Source: an uncultured Lachnospiraceae bacterium
GTDB taxonomy: Bacteria > Bacillota > Clostridia > Lachnospirales > Lachnospiraceae
Direction: 5' to 3'
Length of the DNA stretch: 51,319 nucleotides
NCBI GenBank assembly: GCA_947179245.1
Contig: CAMXBD010000003.1
Coordinates: 1 to 51,319, forward strand
Of the stretch, positions 9,148 through 17,944 are shown in pieces. Under the pieces are notes generated by a model, which was not told the origin of the DNA, made no database searches, and saw nothing but the letters and a program-made list of their open reading frames with translations. A program made the translations under genes and the position numbers. Within the stretch, counting starts at the first letter, position 1. Each line of letters opens with the position of its first letter.

Positions 9148-10260
9148 TTAGTATTTCATAAATACATAATCACCGGCTGTTTTTGCATAAAATGAACTGC
9201 CGCCGCGATAAACTGTGCTGTCGCCGTATATTTTCCATTTCCCTTCTGCCAGCTTATACTCTACGCCTGTTTTTAACGAGTACATTCCCGTCTTAGATAT
9301 CACATTCCCGTCTGCTGCCGGGTCTCTTCCGGATACTGTAATACTGCAGGTCATCTCATTGCCTGCCTTATCCTTTATCCTGATCACACAGGAGGAAGAT
9401 GTCCCGTTTGCGCTCACCCGATAGCTTCCGTCCGCTTCAGGAGTTACAAGCTTTTCATTAATTCTGACACTCTCTAAATTGGCTTCCGACACCTGAAATG
9501 CTGTTCCTTCCGGATAAGTCTTTCCCTCCACCAATACGGTCACAGCCGGAGATATGGTATCTACCACGATTCCGCCGGATCTGGCATAAGTGGTCTGTCC
9601 GTCTGCTCCCACAGCTTTCACATATAAAATATAGCTTCCGTCCTTTGACAGAGAAATCCTCTCCGAAGAAGACTGTGCACTTTGCCATGACAGGGAATTC
9701 ATCTGTTCATTTCCCTTGGCTTCAGCAGTCGTATCTGAAACCTGCTCCAGATAGTACTCAAGTGTAACCGCCTGACCGTCCTGATTTGCCAGACATTCGA
9801 ACGCCTGATCATGATTATTAATATATTTATAATTTATCTTGCCGCCCAAATCATACTTCTGGCTCTGCCCCTGCCATTTGATATCAATCACCGGCGCGGC
9901 AATACCCGCCTGTGTCTTGGCATCCACCGATGCCGGCTCATTCTCTGCCCCGGACAAGAAATCAATGCCGTCAACTGCGGCATTATCCGCGTCCACCTCA
10001 CTGCCGGCATTCTCAATATCTGTATTTATTTCACCTCCGGCATTCCCAGCATCTGCATTCACTTCACTATCGATATTCACACCATCATCCGGAATCGCAT
10101 CATCCCCGCTGACCACAGTATTACCAGAAACAGAATCTGCTTCAATCTCTTGAACAACTACTGTATTTTCCTCCGCTGCCAGCATCGTGCCCATCGGCAT
10201 CATACATCCGGTCAGCGCTGCCATACCCAGTACAGATAATCTTCTCCATTTCCCGTACAT
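9148..10260 (-). CDS. Exported Asp-rich protein with Ig-like domain
   Basis: This 370-aa product has a signal peptide and possibly a lipobox (LTGC at about residues 16-19); a type I cleavage after MLAA is the alternative. An acidic low-complexity stretch follows at about 35-95 with repeated D/N/A/G-rich units (EINTDIENAGSEVDADN). A central region with one bacterial Ig-like fold spans about 225-320 (ISPAVTVLVEGKTYPEG to NEMTCSITVSG), followed by a C-terminal tail of about 50 aa rich in Tyr and Gly. No enzymatic motif is visible. GGAGG is 8 nt before the ATG at 10260; the ORF-track start is a GTG two codons earlier. It is first in the probable operon with FecR and cyclase genes and may be their extracellular ligand or a surface protein. 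Confidence 0.75.
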   Translation of the reverse strand: MYGKWRRLSVLGMAALTGCMMPMGTMLAAEENTVVVQEIEADSVSGNTVVSGDDAIPDDGVNIDSEVNADAGNAGGEINTDIENAGSEVDADNAAVDGIDFLSGAENEPASVDAKTQAGIAAPVIDIKWQGQSQKYDLGGKINYKYINNHDQAFECLANQDGQAVTLEYYLEQVSDTTAEAKGNEQMNSLSWQSAQSSSERISLSKDGSYILYVKAVGADGQTTYARSGGIVVDTISPAVTVLVEGKTYPEGTAFQVSEANLESVRINEKLVTPEADGSYRVSANGTSSSCVIRIKDKAGNEMTCSITVSGRDPAADGNVISKTGMYSLKTGVEYKLAEGKWKIYGDSTVYRGGSSFYAKTAGDYVFMKY

Positions 10261-10347
10261 AATCACCGCCTCCAGTTCTCACACCTAAAACACAGATTTA
10301 TCCTAATTACACATACTACATATCATATATCGACCTTTCTAGCCTAT

Positions 10348-10376
10348 ATATTACACATAATCCAACATTTGGTCAA
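10348..10376 (-). promoter_or_regulatory. Promoter of the minus-strand signalling operon
   Basis: TTGACC, a 17-nt spacer and TAATAT lie on the minus strand about 90 nt upstream of the exported-protein ATG. This is the only good promoter seen ahead of the closely spaced run exported protein / FecR / cyclase / isomerase / HD-GYP / tex. Confidence 0.65.
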
Positions 10377-10420
10377 TATCACTCCTATACAAAAGACCTC
10401 TGGTTTTTCCTGTATAAATA

Positions 10421-10429
10421 TGCTACAAT
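10421..10429 (+). promoter_or_regulatory. Extended -10 promoter for the divergent plus-strand genes
   Basis: TGCTACAAT fits an extended -10 element (TGN-TACAAT). The -35 region (TGGTTT) is poor. It lies about 70 nt before the first plus-strand ATG, back to back with the signalling-operon promoter in the 240-bp divergent intergenic region. Confidence 0.45.
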
Positions 10430-10501
10430 AATCCTAAACTTTGGAAAATTGTATTCCCATAGCTGTATTTATTTCATTTCCCGCGTGTCAAGGAGGAATT
10501 T

Positions 10502-10915
10502 ATGGATTTTCAACCGAATAACCCATATACGAACAGCGGCTATCCCCGTACCCTTTCCAGACCAAGCGGAGACGGATTGGCAACGGCTGCTATGATATTG
10601 GGAATCCTTTCCGTTGTCACGGCTATGTCGCTTACGGTTTATCTCTCTATGATGTTTGGCAGTATCGGCATTGTACTGGCGCTTTTATCCAAAGGGCGTG
10701 CGCCAAAACTAATCTCTAAAGCGAGAATAGGCATTACCTGCGCTGTAGTCGGCATACTGTTTACCGGTTCCTATATTATCACGACCACTAAGTGCGCTTA
10801 TGATAATCCTGAACTCTTAGAACAGGCGCTAGACAATTTTGAGGAACAATACGGTATTTCTTACGAAGAACTGATAAATACTATGTTGGATGGTGGGGAA
10901 CTTCCCACAAATTAA
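10502..10915 (+). CDS. Small two-TM membrane protein (DUF4190-like)
   Basis: The 137-aa product has a short Pro/Asn/Tyr-rich cytoplasmic N-terminus. Two hydrophobic helices lie at about 26-62 and 74-94, with GILSVV...GIVLALLSKG between helix ends, as in DUF4190-type small membrane proteins. An acidic C-terminal tail follows at about 98-137 (LEQALDNFEEQYGISYEELI). The SD is AAGGAGG, 6 nt before the ATG. Function is unknown. It is first of three tandem plus-strand genes. Confidence 0.75.
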   Translation: MDFQPNNPYTNSGYPRTLSRPSGDGLATAAMILGILSVVTAMSLTVYLSMMFGSIGIVLALLSKGRAPKLISKARIGITCAVVGILFTGSYIITTTKCAYDNPELLEQALDNFEEQYGISYEELINTMLDGGELPTN

Positions 10916-10931
10916 GAAAGGCTGGTGCGAT

Positions 10932-11471
10932 ATGATTGATGGAATCTCTAACCCATATGCTAATTTCACCCCTTACGGGAATGTGAACTCTTATGCTTCC
11001 GCTTATGATGCGGCAGGCAGTATTGCCGCAGGTGAAGATACATCTGCGGAACGTGTAGTGATCCGTAACCCCGGTGAATCCACAGAGAAACAGGCGGGTA
11101 AAGAATCCTCTCCTGCCGAGTGCAAGACATGTAAAGAACGTAAATATCAAGATGGTTCCGATGAGGACGTGTCCTTTAAAACTGCGGCACACATCGACCC
11201 CAGCGCTGCTGCCTCCCGCGTAAGAAGCCACGAACAGGAGCATGTCAGCAACGCCTATAAGAAAGCAGCACAGAATAACGGCAAGGTAGTTTCCTGCAAT
11301 GTCTCAATACACACTGCAATCTGCCCGGAATGCGGACGCACATATGTATCCGGCGGCACTACTGCTACGCAGATTAAATACTATAATGAGGAAAATCCTT
11401 ACCAGAAAGATATGAAATCCTCCGATGCCGCTAACAAATATCGGGGCATGAATGTTGATATGGCATGTTGA
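10932..11471 (+). CDS. SprA-like putative metalloprotease with HExxH motif
   Basis: The 179-aa product resembles the SprA-related family of putative metallopeptidases (from memory of PF12118-type proteins). The diagnostic piece is SHEQEHV, an HExxH zinc motif, at about residues 96-102. Two Cys pairs flank it, CKTC at about 62-65 and CPEC at about 130-133, which could bind metal or form disulfides. Downstream, TYVSGGTTATQIKY is a conserved-looking strand region. No signal peptide is visible. The ORF track begins 14 codons early inside the previous gene. ATG at 10932 (MIDGISNPYANF) is more natural, though its SD (AAGG at 14 nt) is weak. Proteolytic activity is inferred only from the motif. Confidence 0.7.
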   Translation: MIDGISNPYANFTPYGNVNSYASAYDAAGSIAAGEDTSAERVVIRNPGESTEKQAGKESSPAECKTCKERKYQDGSDEDVSFKTAAHIDPSAAASRVRSHEQEHVSNAYKKAAQNNGKVVSCNVSIHTAICPECGRTYVSGGTTATQIKYYNEENPYQKDMKSSDAANKYRGMNVDMAC

Positions 11472-11504
11472 TCTGCGGCATGTATATAGACAGGAGTTTA
11501 CGCA

Positions 11505-12224
11505 ATGAATAATTATCGGTCTTCTGCGGAACTGAAAGCTTCCGCTAAAGAGCATATGTTTGGACACTATGGAACTGCCATCGGCGCATATCTGCTTGTG
11601 ACATTCGGCACAGGCATCTTTACGCTGATGGTGCTTTCTTTGACCGGAGATACCTCGACCTTCATCGGAACATGTATTTATATCGCAACATCATTTGCGC
11701 TGTCTCTTCTGGCTGGTCTGTTCACTTCCGGCGTTTCATATTTCTATCTGAAAATCGTATGTAACCAGCACGTTACCACCGGCGACGTTTTCTATGGATT
11801 TAAATTTTATCCCGACAAAGCGCTGCGCATACAGGCTTGGATCACGCTGATTACTTATATCGGAAGCATACCCGAATATATCATGATTTATCGTATGCCC
11901 GCCCATCCCGGAACCGAAGACATGATACCTTACCTGCTCTGCTCGTTACTATCGGGTCTCGTCACTTTAATCCTCAATCTGTTCTATGGACAGGCTTTCT
12001 TCCTGTTGCATGATTTCCCGCAATATTCTGCGGGAGAACTATTGGCTGCAAGCCGCAAAGTGATGCGCGGACAGAAACACAGATTATTCTATATCTACAT
12101 CAGTTTTATTCCGCTTCTGCTTCTCAGTATACTCTCATGCGGCATCGCCATGCTGTGGATCACTCCTTACATGAATGCCACACTGACAGAATTTTATTTT
12201 GATCTCGTCCAGAAGCGGCAATAG
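11505..12224 (+). CDS. DUF975 family integral membrane protein
   Basis: The 239-aa product begins with the DUF975-type N-terminus (SAELKASAKEHMFGHYGTAI). About five or six hydrophobic segments follow at about 25-50, 60-85, 115-130, 143-170 and 195-225. The interrupted pattern is typical of this family, whose function is unknown. A CAGGAG SD precedes the ATG. The 3' end overlaps the convergent transglutaminase gene by 31 bp. Confidence 0.85.
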   Translation: MNNYRSSAELKASAKEHMFGHYGTAIGAYLLVTFGTGIFTLMVLSLTGDTSTFIGTCIYIATSFALSLLAGLFTSGVSYFYLKIVCNQHVTTGDVFYGFKFYPDKALRIQAWITLITYIGSIPEYIMIYRMPAHPGTEDMIPYLLCSLLSGLVTLILNLFYGQAFFLLHDFPQYSAGELLAASRKVMRGQKHRLFYIYISFIPLLLLSILSCGIAMLWITPYMNATLTEFYFDLVQKRQ

Positions 12225-14524
12225 ATATACGCCCAGCGCTTTTTCTTTTTCAGCAGCAAGAGCAACTCTTTCTGCTGTTTTTTTGCCACGTCTATCGCTT
12301 CTTGATCTGCTGTCCGGCTGCCATATATGATTTCCTCATAATTTTCCAGAAACCGTAGACTGCCTTTGTCCAGAGATGTATCTTCCACACGCTTTCTAAA
12401 TTCTTCCAGCGTCTCCTCTTCTCTCTTAATCCCCATCATCGCCAGAATCTGCATATTCTGACGGATTTCTGCCCTCAGCTTCTCCTCCCCGCCCATTTTC
12501 CGGTAACGGTAATCGGCAATCAGCCGGTTCAAAACACATATAACGGCACCCGTGCCGGCGACAAACAATACTGCTGCAGCAGCCATTCTTATGAACTGCC
12601 GTATGCTGTTTCCCACGGCATAATCTGCCGGCTCCGTGATTTTCCCGTTATAAATCAGCTGCTCTCCTGCTTCTTCAGGTTTCTCTCTGCTTGTCCTCCA
12701 TTCCTCCTCTTCCCCTGCCGGATACTCATATTCGCTCTGGAGCGCCCACGGCGTATACCGTACCTCCGAATAACCGGGCGTAGGCTCATAAGGAATCCAC
12801 CCGATTCCATCCAGATATACTTCCGGCCATGCATGCGCCATATCTGAATACACCACGGTTTCCCCATTTCCCGAAAGAGGGATACAGAAGCCTTGGACAT
12901 AGCGCGCCGGAATCCCTTCCGCCCGTGCAAGAAGTGTAAACGCAGTGGCAAAATGGCTGCAATATCCTGCCTTGCTCTCTAACAGAAAATAGTCAAGGAA
13001 TTTCCCGCCATCCATGATCGTACCCGGCAGTTCTCCCGGCGTCAGCGTATAATAATAAGTAGATAGTTCCGTCTCGATTGCTCTCAGTTTCTCCTCATCC
13101 GTCTCTGTATCCGCCGTAATTTCTTCCAGATACTCCCTTACCTCGTCGGAAATCTCTGCCTGCTCCGTATAGTGTTCGTATATCTCCTGTCTGTGGCGCA
13201 CCATGTCGTCCATACTGACACTCACACCCGTCCTTTGCTCTAAATCCTTAAGGAGCCTTGCCAATATTTCCTCATCCGGCGGCATGACTCCCGCTTCGCG
13301 TAAAAAGCGGTCAAACCCACTCTGTCCCACATTCAGCTGATAGAAGGACACCTCATATTCCGTTCCGTATCCTTTCGCCTTATCAAAGAAAAGGCTTCCG
13401 CCCTCCTCACGAAAATCCAGACTCGCACCATTGTACACGAAATTCAACGGCTTTAAAGGAGCAAACAAATATTCTGAACGGAAATATTGATAATTGATCT
13501 TAAACTCTGCATACTTCATATAATCTGTGAAGTACTTGTTATCATACCGTCGCACGGCATACATGGTCTCCACCGTATCCATGTAACGCTCTTTGGAAAT
13601 ATCGTCATTTAGTTGCTCCCACTGTCTGCCGTCAAAGGTATCATAGACTTTGCCGCTCAGATACACATTCGTCACCAGACCGCTCTCATCCCATATTCTC
13701 ATGATTTCACGGTCATTCTCAAGCATATCGCTGCCGATATCACCCCTGTCTGAAAAGCCTCTCAGGCTCAGATCATAATCTTCACCGCCGCCCCTTATGA
13801 TACGCTGTGATACTTTTGTAAAAGATTCTGCAAGATGCTGGTAAACATTCTTAACAAAATTCCAGTGATAGGGCTCATCAGGCACCGCGCAGAGCATCAT
13901 AAACACAAAGTAAACCGCAACAAAAGGCACAATCCACACCATATACGCCTGAATGCTCCTGCCACGTTCCTTTTTCCAACGTATCTGGGTCCACTCTACA
14001 TAGCTTAAGATAATATAGCAGATCATCAAGCCTACTCCCGGCTTGGAGATCTCTTTTTCTGCAAAAAGGGCATACAGCAGTCCAACGATGAGCGCTGCCG
14101 TACCTGCCATTTTGATCCGGAAGCTTTTCTCCATGATGCGCTCAAGCAGATAGCCTGCCAGCACAAGCACAACTGTCTGCATCATTTCATATCCCGCCGT
14201 CCACTCGTCCCGCCATCTCGGCAGACCAAACAGCCAGCGGAAATATGAGAGGAAAAACTCCATACATTCTCTAGCCCCTGCGGCTACTCCCACGCCAACT
14301 AAAACTGCGCATATAACAGCCATGCCAAGGAGCCTTCCCCGCAGTGAAACGCGATCCAGCGCCATCACTATGAGGAGCATTATCACAGACGTAATAATCG
14401 TTCTGAAGCCTGTCTCAGAAATTCCAAGCAGGGTTTTTCCGCAGGTCAGACCGATACAGACAATAAGCGCTGTATTTATCATACGCCAGATATTTTTATC
14501 ATCAAAATCAGGCACTGCCACCAT
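12194..14524 (-). CDS. Transmembrane transglutaminase-like protein (TgpA type)
   Basis: The 776-aa product starts with about six transmembrane helices in residues 15-215. An extracytoplasmic region follows, then a transglutaminase-like fold at about 495-600 with the papain-type triad visible: Cys in GYCSHFATAFTLLARAEGIP, His in DMAHAWPEVYLD, and the following Asp in YLDGIGWIPYEPTPGY. Another transmembrane helix at about 665-685 leads to a cytoplasmic DUF4129-like C-terminus. The start ATG at 14524 overlaps the upstream stop as TGATG; the ORF-track start is a GTG one codon earlier. It forms the classical trio with moxR and DUF58. These are co-inherited in many bacteria and are thought to act in envelope protein processing, but the substrate is unknown. 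Confidence 0.9.
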   Translation of the reverse strand: MVAVPDFDDKNIWRMINTALIVCIGLTCGKTLLGISETGFRTIITSVIMLLIVMALDRVSLRGRLLGMAVICAVLVGVGVAAGARECMEFFLSYFRWLFGLPRWRDEWTAGYEMMQTVVLVLAGYLLERIMEKSFRIKMAGTAALIVGLLYALFAEKEISKPGVGLMICYIILSYVEWTQIRWKKERGRSIQAYMVWIVPFVAVYFVFMMLCAVPDEPYHWNFVKNVYQHLAESFTKVSQRIIRGGGEDYDLSLRGFSDRGDIGSDMLENDREIMRIWDESGLVTNVYLSGKVYDTFDGRQWEQLNDDISKERYMDTVETMYAVRRYDNKYFTDYMKYAEFKINYQYFRSEYLFAPLKPLNFVYNGASLDFREEGGSLFFDKAKGYGTEYEVSFYQLNVGQSGFDRFLREAGVMPPDEEILARLLKDLEQRTGVSVSMDDMVRHRQEIYEHYTEQAEISDEVREYLEEITADTETDEEKLRAIETELSTYYYTLTPGELPGTIMDGGKFLDYFLLESKAGYCSHFATAFTLLARAEGIPARYVQGFCIPLSGNGETVVYSDMAHAWPEVYLDGIGWIPYEPTPGYSEVRYTPWALQSEYEYPAGEEEEWRTSREKPEEAGEQLIYNGKITEPADYAVGNSIRQFIRMAAAAVLFVAGTGAVICVLNRLIADYRYRKMGGEEKLRAEIRQNMQILAMMGIKREEETLEEFRKRVEDTSLDKGSLRFLENYEEIIYGSRTADQEAIDVAKKQQKELLLLLKKKKRWAYIYCRFWTRSK

Positions 14525-15690
14525 CACAACGTTCCTTCCAGTTTGGCATCCATAGGTATCGCAATCACCTTGCTTCTCTCGGTACTCAGCCGGATATAGC
14601 TCTCTATGTCTTCATCCGTAACAACATAGAAAACAGTCATGACTCCCGCTTTGTCAAGTTCTTCCGTAATTTTCATGATCTCTTCATCGATCCTGTGCAG
14701 AACACAGAACACGATTCTGCTCTCAATAAAATCTCCTCTATCCATAAGGAGCGTCAGCATTTGCCGAAAATCTTCGTCTTGGTCAAAAATCACATCCGAC
14801 ACATTCTTATAGAAGCTGTCGAAGTCTCCGATTCCTCTCACCTGCTCTCTGACAATGCCCTTTTGCCCGTAATACGCTTCAAAAGGAATGTTCTTATCGG
14901 CAAGAAAAATTCCCAACGCCACCACTGCCTCTAAAATTTTATCTTCTACAGGAAGATATTCCCGCTGTCTGCTGCTGCATCGTCTTGTGTCCCACAGCAG
15001 GGAAATACCTTGTTTCTCTTCTCCTATCCTGTTTCTTACTTTAATCTTCTGCTCTCTGGCAGTTGCCTTCCAGTGAATCTGCTTGACCGCGTCTCCCGTC
15101 ACATAGTCTCTCACGACAGCATCCGGCTCCGAACGTTCCCGCATAGATTCCCTCTGCATCAGTGCAGTAAGGTCATCGATGCTGTTCAGTCTCGTCACAC
15201 GGGTCATCTTAGGCAGCACCTGTGCCTTGATCGCATGGGGAATCCGATAGCGTATCTTAAAAAGCTTAAAGAAATCCGTCATGACGATCTCCTTAACTCC
15301 TACTTCATACTCACCTCTGTATTTGCAGGTCAGCTTTGTCTCGAAAGTTTTCTTATCCTTCGGAAGCAGCTCGTATTCCGTGTCTCCCGGCAGCTCTTCC
15401 ACCGAAGAAAAAGACGAGAACATACCCACACTCACACCCGCAAACACACAGAAACTCTCATTCTGCAAGATAAATAAATATGGCATAGCCTGCCCGCATA
15501 CCATATTCTTGCTCTCTATCTGCTGGAGTATCCTGAGATTGAAATAGACCGCCGCCAGATAAACTAACGATATGACCGGAATAAGGGTTATTCCAAAAAA
15601 GATGCCATAGCTGACAGCGCCCCCATAAAGGCTGATCGCCGCCAGTGACAGCACCCACATATCTAATAAAATCCATCTGCGCATTTTCAT
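14524..15690 (-). CDS. DUF58 family membrane protein
   Basis: The 388-aa product has two N-terminal transmembrane helices (about 5-50) and the hallmark DUF58 segment DYVTGDAVKQIHWKATARE at about 196-215. A von Willebrand A-like C-terminal portion follows (SLLWDTRRCS, then VVALGIFLADK). ATG at 15690 with GGGAG 6 nt upstream is better than the GTG at 15702 used in the ORF track. It sits 12 nt behind the moxR stop and overlaps the transglutaminase start. Inferred role: scaffold or adaptor working with the MoxR ATPase. Confidence 0.88.
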   Translation of the reverse strand: MKMRRWILLDMWVLSLAAISLYGGAVSYGIFFGITLIPVISLVYLAAVYFNLRILQQIESKNMVCGQAMPYLFILQNESFCVFAGVSVGMFSSFSSVEELPGDTEYELLPKDKKTFETKLTCKYRGEYEVGVKEIVMTDFFKLFKIRYRIPHAIKAQVLPKMTRVTRLNSIDDLTALMQRESMRERSEPDAVVRDYVTGDAVKQIHWKATAREQKIKVRNRIGEEKQGISLLWDTRRCSSRQREYLPVEDKILEAVVALGIFLADKNIPFEAYYGQKGIVREQVRGIGDFDSFYKNVSDVIFDQDEDFRQMLTLLMDRGDFIESRIVFCVLHRIDEEIMKITEELDKAGVMTVFYVVTDEDIESYIRLSTERSKVIAIPMDAKLEGTL

Positions 15691-15702
15691 AGTAGCTCCC
15701 AC

Positions 15703-16635
15703 CTAAACCGGAATTTTCGCCTGCACGATCAGACTTTTCAAAATTTTATCCTTATCTTCCCTGCGAATCTTCGCCTCAGAAGACAATGTCAACCTATGAC
15801 CAAGCACCTGAATCGCCACAGCCTTTACATCATCCGGTTTCACATAATCGCGCCCCTTAAGAAAAGCCCTCGCCTGTGAGGCACGCACCAGCGCCAGCAC
15901 CGCTCTGGGGCTTGCCCCGATCACAAATCGTTCCTCCTGTCTGGTAAGGCACACGATATCTTCTATATATCCAAGCACTGGCTCTTTCACGGTAACAGCA
16001 GACACATCCTTCTGCATAGCGATAATGTCTTGCGCCTGACAGACAGCTTCGACCTGATCCGGCATCTTGCCCTGAATAAACTGTGCTGCCATCCTGATCT
16101 CCTGCTCTCTGTCCGGATAGCCGATGGACAGCCGCATCATAAAACGATCCATCTGAGCTTCCGGCAGCGGATAGGTTCCTATAAACTCTATAGGATTCTG
16201 CGTTGCTATGACGAAAAAGGGCTTCGGCAGTTCGTGTATACATCCATCCACCGTAACCTGTCTCTCCGCCATTGCTTCCAACAGACTCGCTTGCGTCTTC
16301 GGCGAAGTCCTGTTGATTTCGTCCGCCAAAAGTATCTGATTCATCACCGCCCCCGGCTGATAGACAAACTCACTCGTATTCATATGATATACTGACACAC
16401 CTGTCACATCTCCCGGTAATGTATCCGGCGTAAACTGTATCCTGCCGAAACTGCATCCTGTACTCCTCGCAAGAATAAGCGCCAGTGTCGTCTTGCCAAC
16501 TCCGGGTACATCCTCCAAAAGCACATGTCCTCCTGCCAGCAGACAGATCAACAGATTCTCTGCCGCTTCCTCTTTCCCTACAAAAAACTGATTCACATTA
16601 TCCGCTAATTTTACTGCTGTTTCGTGGCTGTTCAT
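15703..16635 (-). CDS. MoxR-family AAA+ ATPase
   Basis: The 310-aa cytoplasmic AAA+ ATPase has Walker A GVPGVGKTTLAL at about residues 35-46 and Walker B ILLADEINRTSPKTQASLLEA at about 100-120. Sensor 1 follows in FVIATQNPIE, and the MoxR lid region includes GASPRAVLALVRASQARA. The ORF track starts at a TTG 12 codons upstream; ATG at 16635 follows GAGGAG and matches normal MoxR length. It leads the moxR-DUF58-transglutaminase operon and probably remodels a metal- or VWA-containing partner. Confidence 0.92.
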   Translation of the reverse strand: MNSHETAVKLADNVNQFFVGKEEAAENLLICLLAGGHVLLEDVPGVGKTTLALILARSTGCSFGRIQFTPDTLPGDVTGVSVYHMNTSEFVYQPGAVMNQILLADEINRTSPKTQASLLEAMAERQVTVDGCIHELPKPFFVIATQNPIEFIGTYPLPEAQMDRFMMRLSIGYPDREQEIRMAAQFIQGKMPDQVEAVCQAQDIIAMQKDVSAVTVKEPVLGYIEDIVCLTRQEERFVIGASPRAVLALVRASQARAFLKGRDYVKPDDVKAVAIQVLGHRLTLSSEAKIRREDKDKILKSLIVQAKIPV

Positions 16636-16697
16636 GATCTCCTCATTTCTTTTATGAATTTGATCTGTCAAAATGTACGTAAGATTTTTTCTGACAG

Positions 16698-16740
16698 AAA
16701 AACCCAGAGCGGAGCTTTTCCATACTCACTCAGGGTTTTC
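16698..16740 (-). terminator. Intrinsic terminator after prfB
   Basis: On the minus strand AAAACCCTGAGTGAG is followed by a loop and CTCCGCTCTGGGTTTT, an interrupted stem of about 10 bp, then TTTTTCTGTC. It lies about 60 nt past the prfB stop and before moxR. Confidence 0.7.
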
Positions 16741-16800
16741 TTTGCGTTTTCTATATAGTCTAATCATTTTATCACGGTTCAACCGGCTTCGCGCTCACTG

Positions 16801-17905
16801 TTATGTGTTGATCCAACGCAGATAAGCATTGATGAAAGGATCGATAGCGCCGTCCAGAACAGCATTGACATTGCCTGATTCTTCCTCGGTTCTGTGATCC
16901 TTCACCATGGTATAGGGCTGCATAACGTACGAACGTATCTGATTACCCCAGCCAATCTCCTTCACATCCCCCCGGATACCGGACAGTTTCTCCGCATTTT
17001 CCTCCTGCTTAAGCAGATACAGCTTCGCCTTTAACATCTGCATTGCCTTGTCTTTGTTCTGGAATTGGGAACGCTCATTCTGGCAGGTCACCACAATTCC
17101 TGTCGGGAAGTGAGTGATTCTGATCGCCGATGAGGTCTTGTTGATGTGCTGACCCCCGGCGCCGCTGCTCCTGTAAGTGTCTATGCGGATATCTTCGTCT
17201 CTGACCTCCACATCCACGTCTTCCTCAATATCGGGCATAACATCCAGTGATACAAAAGACGTCTGCCGCTTGCCCTGCGCATTAAAAGGCGAGATACGCA
17301 CCAGTCTGTGGACACCCTTCTCCGATTTCAGATAGCCGTAAGCATTCTCACCATTAATCTGAAAAGTTACCGACTTAATACCGGCTTCATCTCCGTCCAG
17401 ATAATCAATGACATCCAGTGTATATCCCTTGCGCTCCGCCCAGCGTGTGTACATCCGGTAGAGCATACTGCACCAGTCACAACTCTCTGTACCGCCCGCA
17501 CCTGCGTTCAGTTTCAGAATGGCATTATTTCTGTCATATTCACCTGACAGGAGTGTGCTGATACGGATATTCTCAAATGTCTCCTTAAATTCCTTAAGCT
17601 CCTGTTCGATATCCGGTATGATTGCAGGATCGTTGTCCTCGTAGCCCATCTCGATCAGTGTCAAAATATCATCATACTGGCCACTCAGCGCATTCATTGT
17701 ATCTACAATATCTTTCAGACTCTTAGATTCTCTCATCTTCTGATTGGATTTCTCCGGGTCCTCCCAGAAGTCTGGAGCCTGCATTTCCATCTCTAATTCT
17801 TCAATCCGCTTCGACTTATTTTCTAAGTCAAAGTGAATCCCTCACTTCCGCTAAGGGACTTTCGTAGCTTAAAAGCTCGGATTTCATGTTATCCAGTTCT
17901 ACCAC
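16801..17905 (-). CDS. prfB: Peptide chain release factor 2 with programmed +1 frameshift
   Basis: RF2 terminates translation at UGA and UAA. The ORF track shows only 329 aa because the gene is in two frames. The 5' part starts at GTG 17905 (MVELDNMKSELLSYESPLAEVRDSL, 25 codons) and meets an in-frame TGA at 17828-17830 in the context CTT TGA C. A +1 shift on CTT continues as DLENKSKRIEELEMEMQAPDFW into the long frame, giving about 367 aa, the normal RF2 size. The SPF specificity tripeptide (RISPFNAQGKRQ) and the catalytic GGQ (SSGAGGQHINKTSS) are present. An SD-like AGGG lies 5 nt before the CTT, rather than the AGGGGG at 3 nt in E. coli. The SD for initiation is AAAGGTGG. It follows secA by 39 nt, the common secA-prfB order. 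The frameshift is autoregulated by RF2 levels in known cases. Confidence 0.95.
17827..17847 (-). promoter_or_regulatory. prfB recoding site with overlapping hairpin
   Basis: The slippery CTT TGA C is read here. AAGTGA-GGGAT-TCACTT is a perfect 6-bp inverted repeat whose loop exposes the SD-like GGGA and whose 3' arm includes the slip codon CTT. The canonical slip sequence is well known; the hairpin around it is seen in this sequence and its role is inference. Confidence 0.8.
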
Positions 17906-17944
17906 TTAACGTCACCACCTTTTCTAAATATATGATATTCTTGT

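Noticed and set aside
16801-17790. prfB as a 329-aa gene starting at the ATG in the ORF track
   Set aside because: The N-terminal part of RF2 is encoded upstream in another frame, joined by the CTT-TGA-C frameshift site. The 329-aa form would lack the normal RF2 start.
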